Of a stretch of 64,000 nucleotides of DNA, positions 52,325 to 59,944 are shown piece after piece (positions within the stretch are counted from its first letter, which is position 1; every line of letters starts with the position of its first letter). A model generated the notes under the pieces. That model was not told where the DNA came from. It saw only the letters and a program-made list of their open reading frames with translations, and searched no databases. The stretch lies in assembly GCA_011525845.1 (NCBI GenBank), contig WYBP01000020.1, forward strand, positions 1 to 64,000, read 5' to 3'. The stretch is from Gemmatimonadaceae bacterium. Its GTDB lineage: Bacteria > Gemmatimonadota > Gemmatimonadetes > Gemmatimonadales > Gemmatimonadaceae. A program made the translations under genes and the position numbers.

Positions 52325-53368
52325 CTATCCCAGCAGGTCGGTGACCAGGGACGACGTGTGCGTCACGAGGGAGATGACCTTCTCGTACGGCATGCGCGTG
52401 GGGCCGATCACGCCGATGACGCCCGTCAGGCCCCCCGCTCGGTACTCGGCCGTCACGAGGGTCAGCCCACCGAGGAGCTGCGAGCCGTGCTCGTCGCCGA
52501 TGGTGATCGAGACGCCCGGCACCGACGCGCGACCGCGGAGGACCTCCGCCAGGTGCGTCCGGGTCTCCGTGAGCGCGATGAGCCGCTTCATCGACTCGCC
52601 CGTGGCGAACTCGGGCTTCTCGGCCAGCACGGAGGCCTGTCCGAGGACCACTGCGTCCTCGCCGCGCACGCCGGCCACGTCGAAGAGCTGCTCGCCTTCC
52701 TGCAGGAAGATGTTGAGGAGCTCGGAGGCGCCGCCGCCGGGAGCGACGTCGCGCAGCCGCGCCCCGAGCGTGGTGCGCACCTCCGCGAGCGACAGGCCGC
52801 CCAGGCGCTCGTTGAGGACCCGCTGCACCTCGGCGATGGCGTCGTCCGCGATCTCGCCCCTGATCTCGATGAAGATCGTGCGCACCCCGCCACCGGCGAG
52901 CGTCAGCACGAGGATCATCTTCTCGGAGGAGAGCCGCACCAGCTCGAGCTTCTGCAGGACGGCCTGGTCGAGTCGCGGTCCGAGCGCCACGCCCAGTTCC
53001 TGCGAGAGGACGCCGAGCGACTGGGCGGCCCGGCGGAGGATGCTCTCGATCGCGGACCCACCACCGCCGATCTGCTCCGCGAGCCGGTCGCGGTCCCGAA
53101 CGGTGAGCGGCTGCACGCGGATCAGGGCGTCCACATAGAGCCGGTACGCCTTGTCCGTCGGGATCCGCCCCGCCGACGTATGCGGATGGTAGAGGAACCC
53201 CTTCTCCTCGAGGTCGGCCATCGTGTTGCGGATGGTGGCCGGAGAGACCCCCAGGCCGAAGCGCTTGGCGATGGTGCGCGAGCCTGCCGGCTCCGCGGTC
53301 TCCACGTATGACCGGACGACGGCCTCGAGCACGTTCCGTTCGCGTTCGGTCAGCTCGAGGGAGGCCAT
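52325..53368 (-). CDS. hrcA: Heat-inducible transcription repressor HrcA
   Basis: 347 residues from ATG 53368. The winged-helix N-terminus has LTERERNVLEAVVRSYVETA, GSRTIAKRFGLGVSPATIRN and TMADLEEKGFLYHPHTSAGR. The GAF-like core and the C-terminus (GVIGVIGPTRMPYEKVISLV) are typical. HrcA represses chaperone genes by binding CIRCE. I found no CIRCE sequence next to hrcA or dnaJ in the window. It starts 10 bases after the hemW stop. Confidence 0.96.
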   Translation of the reverse strand: MASLELTERERNVLEAVVRSYVETAEPAGSRTIAKRFGLGVSPATIRNTMADLEEKGFLYHPHTSAGRIPTDKAYRLYVDALIRVQPLTVRDRDRLAEQIGGGGSAIESILRRAAQSLGVLSQELGVALGPRLDQAVLQKLELVRLSSEKMILVLTLAGGGVRTIFIEIRGEIADDAIAEVQRVLNERLGGLSLAEVRTTLGARLRDVAPGGGASELLNIFLQEGEQLFDVAGVRGEDAVVLGQASVLAEKPEFATGESMKRLIALTETRTHLAEVLRGRASVPGVSITIGDEHGSQLLGGLTLVTAEYRAGGLTGVIGVIGPTRMPYEKVISLVTHTSSLVTDLLG

Positions 53369-53378
53369 AAGTCGAAGA

Positions 53379-54527
53379 TTACGAACGACTTCTAGCGGAA
53401 GTCAAGGCGACGGCCAGGGCGTCGAGCCGGAGCCAGCCGAGCGGTGTGAGCTGGAGGCGATCGGCCGCGACCCGCGCCCAGCCACGCTCGATCCATGGAG
53501 TAACCGTCATCGCGTCATATTGACGGATACTAAGTCCGTCGGTCGTCCGGAGGCCGAGGTAGACAGACTCCGCGAGCCGGTCGTTCTCCGACAGATCCTC
53601 ACTTCCCTCCAGCGGATCAGCGCCGGCCGCGACCGCGTCCGACCAGGCGGCGTAAGCCGCTATGTTCCAACGCCTTGCCCTGCCATCGAAGCCGTGGGCC
53701 GACGGACCCAGTCCCAGGTAGCTGGCCCCCGACCAGTAGGCGGAGTTGTGCACGGCCCGGTGGCCGGGCCGGCCGTAGTTGGAGACCTCGTAGTGCTCGT
53801 ACCCGGCGAGTCCCAGCGCACGATGTGCCGCCAGGAACTCTGCCTCGAACCGCTCCTCGGGCGCCTCGGCCACCTCGCCGCGGGCGGACCACCGTCCGAG
53901 TGGGGTCTTCGGCTCGACCGTGAGTCCATAGAGGGAGAGGTGGTCGGGCTCCAGTTCAAGGGCGAGCTCGATGTCCCGCGTCCAGTCGCGCTCGAGCTGG
54001 TCGGGAAGGGCGAAGATCAGGTCGAGGGAAAGGCTCCCGATCCCCCCGGCGCGCAGGAGCTGGGCCGCACGAACGGAATCCTCAGGTCCGTGTTCGCGGT
54101 GCATCCATTGAAGGACCGCCGGGTCGAATGACTGGACGCCGAGCGAGGCTCGATTGACGCCTGCGGCCGCCCAGGCGGAGACTGCCTGCTCCGTCACGTC
54201 CTCCGGATTGACCTCGATCGTGATCTCCGGATTCCCGGGAAGCGTGGACAAGTTGTCCACACCGAGTCGATGTGCGAATCCCGCCAGCAGTGCCGGGATC
54301 CCGTGCTGGCCCAGCTTGGACGGGGTGCCGCCGCCGAGGTATAGCGACTTGAGCGACCGCGGATCGAGGTCGACGGACCTGGTTGCCAACTCCGCCATAA
54401 TGGCGTCATTGAACGCACGCCACGGGACGGTTCGCCGGACGGCGATCGCGAAGTCGCAGTAGCTGCAGCGGCGTCCGCAGAAGGGGACGTGGACGTAGAT
54501 GTGACGTGTCGGGCCGGAGGAGCTCAT
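53379..54527 (-). CDS. hemW: HemW-type radical SAM protein (heme chaperone, formerly HemN-like)
   Basis: 382 residues from ATG 54527. The iron-sulfur motif is IYVHVPFCGRRCSYCDFAIA (CxxxCxxC with Tyr before the last Cys, as in HemW). SLYLGGGTPSKL, IEVNPEDVTEQAV, NRASLGVQSFDPAVL and LSLDLIFALPDQ follow. HemW proteins bind heme and pass it to respiratory enzymes; they lack the coproporphyrinogen oxidase activity of true HemN. A hemW-hrcA neighbourhood is frequent in bacteria. Confidence 0.94.
   Translation of the reverse strand: MSSSGPTRHIYVHVPFCGRRCSYCDFAIAVRRTVPWRAFNDAIMAELATRSVDLDPRSLKSLYLGGGTPSKLGQHGIPALLAGFAHRLGVDNLSTLPGNPEITIEVNPEDVTEQAVSAWAAAGVNRASLGVQSFDPAVLQWMHREHGPEDSVRAAQLLRAGGIGSLSLDLIFALPDQLERDWTRDIELALELEPDHLSLYGLTVEPKTPLGRWSARGEVAEAPEERFEAEFLAAHRALGLAGYEHYEVSNYGRPGHRAVHNSAYWSGASYLGLGPSAHGFDGRARRWNIAAYAAWSDAVAAGADPLEGSEDLSENDRLAESVYLGLRTTDGLSIRQYDAMTVTPWIERGWARVAADRLQLTPLGWLRLDALAVALTSARSRS
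53387..53403. repeat. Inverted repeat upstream of hrcA, inside the hemW end
   Basis: GACTTC and GAAGTC arms with a 5-base centre, about 20 bases before the hrcA start. A second pair, AAGTCG (53369-53374) and CGACTT (53386-53391), overlaps it. It is not the CIRCE sequence. It could be a local operator or only an RNA stem. Confidence 0.4.
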
Positions 54528-54929
54528 CGACGGGTCACGTTTTCCACATCAGGCGAAGCACTCCCTTGTGGATAACTTGTGGATGCAGAGAACTCAGATC
54601 GAGCCTGGCCCGAAGCGCGCGGCGCGGCCGACCGCCGAGGAAGCGAAGCGGCCGTCGGCGCGGACGATCCGCCGATTGAGAAAGACTTAAAGTATTTTCT
54701 CATAGCATTCCAGAATAACAGGATACACTGTGCAGTTTATGTTGTTTCTACAGGAGACTTCGGCGGCCGAAATCTCGTGGCCGGAACGACTTGCCGCCCG
54801 CTTTCCGGGCGTCCAAAGCTCGATTCCGCGCTTCCTTGAGGAGGCTTCCGCTCGCCGGAGGGACCAGCTCGCAGCATCTCGTCGATCCGCTTGGCCCGAG
54901 ACCTGGAGTGTACCCTGCCCTCCTCCCGG
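54528..54929. other. Gene-free region with DnaA boxes and an AT-rich island (candidate origin or DnaA-bound locus)
   Basis: About 400 bases between hemW and dprA without a convincing gene. TGTGGATAA (a perfect DnaA box on the reverse strand) is at 54567-54575, a degenerate copy TGTGGATGC follows at 54578, and TTTTCCACA at 54540-54548 fits the relaxed DnaA consensus. A further perfect box lies at 55176-55184 inside dprA. The segment 54674-54756 is roughly one-third G+C by my count, against very GC-rich flanks, and includes GAGAAA/TTTCTC arms. dnaA, dnaN, gyrB and parA are not nearby. It must also hold the promoter for hemW-hrcA. Confidence 0.5.
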
Positions 54930-55856
54930 TCAGCCGCCCTGGCTTCCTGCGTACACCAGTCCTCGTCTCTCGACGAGTCCCCTGATCTCCAGCTCGGACA
55001 GCCATATCGATACCTGCCTTACTGACAGTTCCAGTTCGTTCGCGAACTCCTCGGGCGAACAGGGGCGCACCAGCGCCATCGCCAACAGCCGCTGCTGATC
55101 GGACGAACTCACCGTGGGGACGTGGGGTGCGCGAGCGGACTCCCCGTCCACCCGAGGGTCCGGCGCGGCAGTCCGTGTGGATAACCCGTACAGTCCCAAC
55201 AAGTCTTCCACATCGGTGATCACCTGCGCGCCGTCCCTGATCAGGCCGTTGCACCCCGCCGACCGGGGGGAGTCCACCTGGCCCGGAACAGCCGCGACCA
55301 CCCGGCCAAGGTCGAGTGCCTGGCTGGCCGTATTGATCGCCCCGGACTTGAACCCGGCCTCGACCACCACGGTCACCTCGGCGAGCGCCGCGATCAGCCG
55401 GTTCCGGCGTGGGAAGCAGCCCGGACCCGCCCGGGACCCCGGTTCGACCTCGGAGAGCACCGTGCCCCGGTCCACCAGCGTGCCGTGGAGCTCCCGGTGC
55501 CCGACGGGATAGGGGACATCGACCCCGGTTCCCTGGACCGCCACGGTGCTCCCGGAGTGCGCGAGCGCCGTGCGATGGGCCACGGCATCGATGCCGCGCG
55601 CCAGCCCGCTCACCACCACGAGCCCGGCCCGGACGCAGGCTGCCGCGAGCCGCTCCGCGACCCGGACGCCATACGGGGAGGCGTCCCGGGTCCCCACGAT
55701 CGCGACATGGCGCCGCGGCGCGCCGTCCAGTCCTGCCGGATCGCCCAGCAACCAGAGCCCCGCCGGCGGGTGCGCAATGTCCCGGAAGCACGCGGGAAGC
55801 TCCGGCGCGCCGATCCATCGTGGCGCCCGGGCCGGGGCCTCCCGCGGGGCCGTCAC
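54930..55856 (-). CDS. dprA: DNA-processing protein DprA
   Basis: 308 residues from GTG 55856 (GTGA overlap with obgE). The Rossmann-like core has VAIVGTRDASPYGVRVAERL, VSGLARGIDAVAHRTAL and FPRRNRLIAALAEVTVVVEA. A C-terminal winged helix (SPEEFANELELSVRQVSIWL) completes the DprA layout. It protects incoming single-stranded DNA and loads RecA in transformation. Upstream frame through obgE is not coding. Confidence 0.93.
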   Translation of the reverse strand: MTAPREAPARAPRWIGAPELPACFRDIAHPPAGLWLLGDPAGLDGAPRRHVAIVGTRDASPYGVRVAERLAAACVRAGLVVVSGLARGIDAVAHRTALAHSGSTVAVQGTGVDVPYPVGHRELHGTLVDRGTVLSEVEPGSRAGPGCFPRRNRLIAALAEVTVVVEAGFKSGAINTASQALDLGRVVAAVPGQVDSPRSAGCNGLIRDGAQVITDVEDLLGLYGLSTRTAAPDPRVDGESARAPHVPTVSSSDQQRLLAMALVRPCSPEEFANELELSVRQVSIWLSELEIRGLVERRGLVYAGSQGG

Positions 55857-56845
55857 GCGCCCTGTTTGCGCATCTCGAGCAGCTGCGTCCACCAGGTCGC
55901 CTTGAGTTCGTCCAGTCCGATCCGGCCTGCGGCCGAGATGGAGAGCTTGGCGAACGCCCCGGGGGCCTCGATCTCGGGCACGTAGGGCTCTCCCAGGAGG
56001 TCGAGCTTGGTGAAGACGACGCAGTGCGGCTTGGCGGCGAGCTCCGCCGAGTACTGCGAGACCTCCTGCCGGAGCTGGTCGTACTCGGCCTGCCAGTCCA
56101 TGGCGTCGATCGGGATCATGAACGCCAGGAGGCGCGTGCGCTCGATGTGCCGCAGGAAGCGCAGCCCCAGACCCTTCCCCTCGTGGGCCCCCTCGATGAT
56201 GCCCGGGATGTCGGCGACGACGAAGGTCCGGGAGTCGGAGAGCTGCACGACGCCGAGGTTCGGGGCGAGCGTCGTGAACGGATAGTCGGCGATCTTGGGG
56301 CGCGCGGCCGAGATCACGGAGAGGAGCGTCGACTTGCCGGCGTTGGGCTGTCCCACGAGGCCGATGTCGGCGATGAGCTTGAGCTCGAGCTCGAGGTTCC
56401 GGGCCTCCCCCTCCTCCCCGGGCTGCCACTCGCGCGGGGCCTGGTGCGTGGCGGTCGCGAAGAAGGCGTTCCCCTTCCCGCCGCGCCCGCCCTTGGCCAC
56501 GCGGATCTCCTCCCCATGCTCCAGCACCTCGGCGATCCGCTCCCCGGTGTCCCGGTCGCGGATCACGGTGCCCGGCGGGACCGGCATGATCACGTCGCTC
56601 CCGGAGCGGCCGGTCTTGTTCGACCCCATCCCGTGTTCGCCGCGCTCCGCCTCCCAGTGGTCCCGGTACTTGAAGTCGAGCAGCGTGGCGAGGTTGGAAT
56701 CGCCGCGGACGATCACGTCGCCCCCCTTCCCGCCGTCCCCGCCGTCCGGGCCACCCATGGGCGCGAACTTCTCGCGGCGGAACGAGGTGCAGCCGGAGCC
56801 GCCGGTGCCGGCGGTGACGCGAACGGTGACGAGGTCGATGAACAC
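55853..56845 (-). CDS. obgE: GTPase Obg/CgtA
   Basis: 330 residues from GTG 56845. The glycine-rich Obg domain has TAGTGGSGCTSFRREKFAP and GPDGGDGGKGGDVIV. The GTPase G1 is GLVGQPNAGKSTLL, G3 VADIPGIIEGAHEGKGLG and G4 VVFTKLDL. There is no C-terminal OCT domain. It acts in 50S assembly and stress control. The start fits the family beginning (FIDLVTVRVTAG), although no strong ribosome binding site is visible. Confidence 0.96.
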   Translation of the reverse strand: MFIDLVTVRVTAGTGGSGCTSFRREKFAPMGGPDGGDGGKGGDVIVRGDSNLATLLDFKYRDHWEAERGEHGMGSNKTGRSGSDVIMPVPPGTVIRDRDTGERIAEVLEHGEEIRVAKGGRGGKGNAFFATATHQAPREWQPGEEGEARNLELELKLIADIGLVGQPNAGKSTLLSVISAARPKIADYPFTTLAPNLGVVQLSDSRTFVVADIPGIIEGAHEGKGLGLRFLRHIERTRLLAFMIPIDAMDWQAEYDQLRQEVSQYSAELAAKPHCVVFTKLDLLGEPYVPEIEAPGAFAKLSISAAGRIGLDELKATWWTQLLEMRKQGA

Positions 56846-56896
56846 GATGGACGGCGCGAGGGAGAGGATGGACGGGACGCCGGATGCGCCCGTCCC

Positions 56897-57550
56897 TTAC
56901 TGTAGCGACTTCCCGACGACGCGGTCGAACAGGAGGCGCGCCCGGAGCAGCTCCTCCGCCCCGACGCACCCTTCGAGCGCGGCCAGCGTGCGCCGCACCT
57001 CCTCGACCGTCGCGCCCGCGTGAAGCGCGCCGTGGAGGTGCGAATGCAGCTGCCGGTCCTGCCCGGCGGCGACGCAGGCCGCCACCACGCAGAGCTCGCG
57101 GACGCGGAGGTCGAGCCCCGGCCGCGAGAGGATCTTCCCGTACCCTTCCACGATCATCCACTCGTCGAGCGCCGGATGGAGTGCGGCGATGTTCTGCCGG
57201 AGCTTCTCGTACGAGCGGCCGTAGACCACGGCGCAGGTCGCCTCCCCCTGCTCGCGCCAGCGCTCGAGGTCGGGCGCCGGCAGGTCCTCGGCGACGGGCG
57301 CCACCCTCCCCGAGACACGGCGCCACTCCCGCATGGCATTGAGCGTCCGGGGGAACCCGCAGAAGAGGTACGACTGCAGCAGCATCTCCTCCACCCAGGC
57401 GTCCGGGACCGCCGCCGCCACGCACTGCGCGCACGCACCCCGGACAGCCTCCTCCGAGCCGGCCGCGACCTGGGCGGAGAGCCGGACGAGCGCCCGGAGC
57501 GCGTCGGCATCCGCGACGGTGGGGTCGGGGCCCTCGACGAACGACACCAT
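56897..57550 (-). CDS. Carboxymuconolactone decarboxylase/AhpD-like family protein
   Basis: 217 residues from ATG 57550. It is an all-helical protein with two halves; the C-terminal part resembles a CMD domain (ELCVVAACVAAGQDRQLHSH, HGALHAGATVEEVRRTL). The AhpD CxxC pair is not present in that position, where Gln-Asp-Arg stands instead of a second Cys, so a peroxidase partner role is doubtful. An N-terminal Cys pair (RGACAQCVAAAV) exists. It begins one base after the neighbouring asparaginase-type gene ends. Function is unknown. Confidence 0.75.
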   Translation of the reverse strand: MVSFVEGPDPTVADADALRALVRLSAQVAAGSEEAVRGACAQCVAAAVPDAWVEEMLLQSYLFCGFPRTLNAMREWRRVSGRVAPVAEDLPAPDLERWREQGEATCAVVYGRSYEKLRQNIAALHPALDEWMIVEGYGKILSRPGLDLRVRELCVVAACVAAGQDRQLHSHLHGALHAGATVEEVRRTLAALEGCVGAEELLRARLLFDRVVGKSLQ

Positions 57551-57551
57551 C

Positions 57552-58562
57552 TCAGTGCGTGAGGTGGCGAACGCCCGCGACACCGCGCAGCTCACCCACC
57601 GTCTCCCCGCGCGTGTTCCGGACCGGGCGGACGGCGAACTCGGCCAGGCGGGGCGGCAGCTCCGTGGGAAGGACCCCGAGTTGCTGGAGCGCGGCGAGCA
57701 CGGCGATGTGCTGCGCCCGGAGCGCCCCATCCTCCACCTTCACGGCGACGCCGAGCCCGAGCGAGGGCACGGCGATCGAGTGCACCCCTTCGGCACCGAC
57801 CTTCGCGATCACGGCGCCCTGCGTCTCCTGGAGGATGACCGTATCGAAGCGGTCCGTCCCTCCGAGCAGCTCGGGATGGGCGCGCAACGCGGTCGCCGTC
57901 CGGAGCGGGATCGCGTCACCGGCGTGCACCGCGCGCGCCCAGCGCGCGTACGCCAGTGCCATGCGGTCGAGCGGGAGCGCCATGACGGTGACCCCGCAGC
58001 CATCCACGGCGAGCGGCATGTCGTCGAGCGGCACGCCGGTCCAGGCGGACACCTCGCCCACGCAGGCCCGCTGGACGGGATGCTCCGCCTGCTCGTAGCC
58101 GCGCGTCGCCCACCCGGAGGTCTTCGCCCGCGCGAGCATCGCCGCGTGCTTGCCGGAGCAGTTGTTGTGGAGGCGCGAGAGGGGCGCGCCACTCTCGCGC
58201 CAGAGCCGGGCCCCGCGCGACGAGAGCGGCTCGTGCGGGCCGCAGGCGAGGTCCCCTTCCTCGAGGCCGAGGGAGGCCAGCATGGCGCTCGCGAGGGCGA
58301 CGTGCTCGGGCTCCCCGCCGTGCGACGCGCAGGCGAGCGCGAGTTCGCGGTCGCCCCACCCGAGCTGGTCGAACCCCCCGGACGCGAGCAGGGGGATCAC
58401 CTGGAAGAACTTGGAGCAGGAGCGCCAGTGCGACACCAGGCCCGTGTCGCGGGCCGCGCCCACGAGCACCTCATCCTCGCCGATCACGGCCGCATGCACG
58501 CGGTGCACCGACTCGACGATCTCGCCGCGGGTGACTTCGACATCGAGGTTCAGAGCGAGCAT
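57552..58562 (-). CDS. Asparaginase II family protein (thermolabile/Rhizobium type)
   Basis: 336 residues from ATG 58562. Family motifs: SHWRSCSKFFQVIPLLASG (Ser/Lys near residue 50), SRLHNNCSGKHAAMLARA (Cys and Lys near 137), and PLDDMPLAVDGCGVTVMALP. These residues match the metal-binding and nucleophile-like set of the Rhizobium etli inducible asparaginases, unrelated to the E. coli AnsA/AnsB fold. It would release ammonia from L-asparagine. It has no signal peptide, so it is cytoplasmic. Confidence 0.85.
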   Translation of the reverse strand: MLALNLDVEVTRGEIVESVHRVHAAVIGEDEVLVGAARDTGLVSHWRSCSKFFQVIPLLASGGFDQLGWGDRELALACASHGGEPEHVALASAMLASLGLEEGDLACGPHEPLSSRGARLWRESGAPLSRLHNNCSGKHAAMLARAKTSGWATRGYEQAEHPVQRACVGEVSAWTGVPLDDMPLAVDGCGVTVMALPLDRMALAYARWARAVHAGDAIPLRTATALRAHPELLGGTDRFDTVILQETQGAVIAKVGAEGVHSIAVPSLGLGVAVKVEDGALRAQHIAVLAALQQLGVLPTELPPRLAEFAVRPVRNTRGETVGELRGVAGVRHLTH

Positions 58563-58578
58563 GGTGCCTGAATGCTAG

Positions 58579-59925
58579 TCAGTCGGCGCGCTGGGAGGAT
58601 GACGCGCCCGACGCGATGAGGGCGAGGAGTTGCGTGCGCGTGTTGCGCGCCGGATCCTCGAGCACGGCGTCGAGCAGCCGCTCCAACGCCTCGCCGATCG
58701 CGCGACCGGCGGGCACGCCCGCGCGCCGGAGATCGTCGCCGTCGAGCGCGAGGTCCGCGATGGCGATGGGGTCGTGCCAGGCGATGCGCATCGCGCGGCG
58801 GTAGAGCGCGATGCCGGCGAGGCGCGCCTCGCGCGAGGCGCCTGTCGCACTCGTGGCGCCCGGGGCGCGGACGGAGGCCCGTGCCCAGAGCAGGCGGGCC
58901 ATGCCGGGCACCGTGAGCCGCCCCACCGCCGCGACGAGGCGGCGGAGGTCCGTGTCACTCGGCGGCGGCGAGAGCGGCACCGTCCCATTCCCCTCCCCCT
59001 CGAGCGAGACGCGGGCGACGGCGTGTGCGAGTTCCTCGCAGGCGCGCGCCTCGACATTCGAGAACTTGAGCGCCTTGAGCGTGCGCGCGAGGTCGCGGGC
59101 CGGCGCGACGCCCGGCTCGGCGAAGAGCGCCGCGAGCCGGAGGAGGCGGCGATGCGGCCGCCCGGGAAGCCCCGGGAGCGCGAGGGCATCGAGCGCGGCG
59201 AAGCGCTCGCGCGGTGCCGCCGCGAGGGCGGGCACGAGCGTGCCGAGCGCCCCCGACTCGCGGTAGCGCTCGAGCGTCGCCGCGGGACGTGCGACCTGCT
59301 CCATCACCTTCTCCAGTTCCTGCTTCACGCGCTCCATCGAGAGCCGCCCCAGGTGCGGGGCGCTCTCGCGGATCGCGGCCCACGTCGCAGGCTCGATCGT
59401 GAAGGAGAAGCGCCCCGCGAAGCGGAGCGCCCGGAGCGCCCGCAGGCGATCCTCCTGCATGCGCTCGCGCGCGTCGCCCACGCAGCGCACGATCCCCGCC
59501 GCGAGGTCGGTGCGGCCGCCGTACGGGTCGCGCACCTCGAGGCGCTCGGCGTGCACCGCGATCGCATTGATCGTGAAGTCGCGTCGCGCGAGGTCCTCGT
59601 CGAGCGAGGCACCGAAGCGCACGACCGCGTGCCGTCCGTCGGTCTCGACGTCGTGGCGGAAGGTGGTGACCTCGTGCAGGACGCCGGCGGCGTCGAGCAC
59701 GCCCACGGTGCCGAACTTGAGGCCGACCGGGACCGTCCGCTTGAAGAGCCGCTGCACCGCGTCGGGATGCGCCGAGGTCGCGATGTCCCAGTCGAGCGTC
59801 CGGATGCCGAGGAGGGCGTCGCGCACCGCACCGCCGACGCACCATGCCTCGTGCCCGGCGCGCTCCAGGGTACGGCAGATCTCCCGGATGGCCTCGGGGG
59901 GCTGGAGGCGCGGCTCGGCGGTCAT
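58579..59925 (-). CDS. cca: CCA tRNA nucleotidyltransferase (poly(A) polymerase family)
   Basis: 448 residues from ATG 59925. The class II nucleotidyltransferase head has WCVGGAVRDALLGIRTLDWD with the metal-binding Asp-x-Asp, then LARRDFTINAIAVH and EDRLRALRALRFAGRF. The C-terminal half is helical. It adds or repairs CCA at tRNA 3' ends; none of the four tRNA genes in this window encodes CCA, so the enzyme must be essential. A CATCTT element six bases upstream resembles the start-proximal -10 of hldE. Confidence 0.93.
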   Translation of the reverse strand: MTAEPRLQPPEAIREICRTLERAGHEAWCVGGAVRDALLGIRTLDWDIATSAHPDAVQRLFKRTVPVGLKFGTVGVLDAAGVLHEVTTFRHDVETDGRHAVVRFGASLDEDLARRDFTINAIAVHAERLEVRDPYGGRTDLAAGIVRCVGDARERMQEDRLRALRALRFAGRFSFTIEPATWAAIRESAPHLGRLSMERVKQELEKVMEQVARPAATLERYRESGALGTLVPALAAAPRERFAALDALALPGLPGRPHRRLLRLAALFAEPGVAPARDLARTLKALKFSNVEARACEELAHAVARVSLEGEGNGTVPLSPPPSDTDLRRLVAAVGRLTVPGMARLLWARASVRAPGATSATGASREARLAGIALYRRAMRIAWHDPIAIADLALDGDDLRRAGVPAGRAIGEALERLLDAVLEDPARNTRTQLLALIASGASSSQRAD

Positions 59926-59944
59926 GCGCGAAAGATGCCCGTGG

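Noticed and set aside
50252-53311. A 1019-codon plus-strand frame opposite the kinase and hrcA
   Set aside because: The complementary strand encodes two clear conserved proteins with full motifs; the plus-strand product is low-complexity and Arg/Glu/His-rich.
53369-53403. CIRCE element before hrcA
   Set aside because: The inverted repeat present has arms GACTTC/GAAGTC, not TTAGCACTC/GAGTGCTAA.
54579-54839. An 86-codon plus-strand frame in the AT-rich gap
   Set aside because: The GTG start falls inside a DnaA box, there is no ribosome binding site, and the translation has no recognisable feature.
54748-54929. A possible small gene on the minus strand after dprA
   Set aside because: Short frames such as one beginning MLRAGPSGERKP exist, but none has a ribosome binding site, family similarity or codon pattern that stands out.
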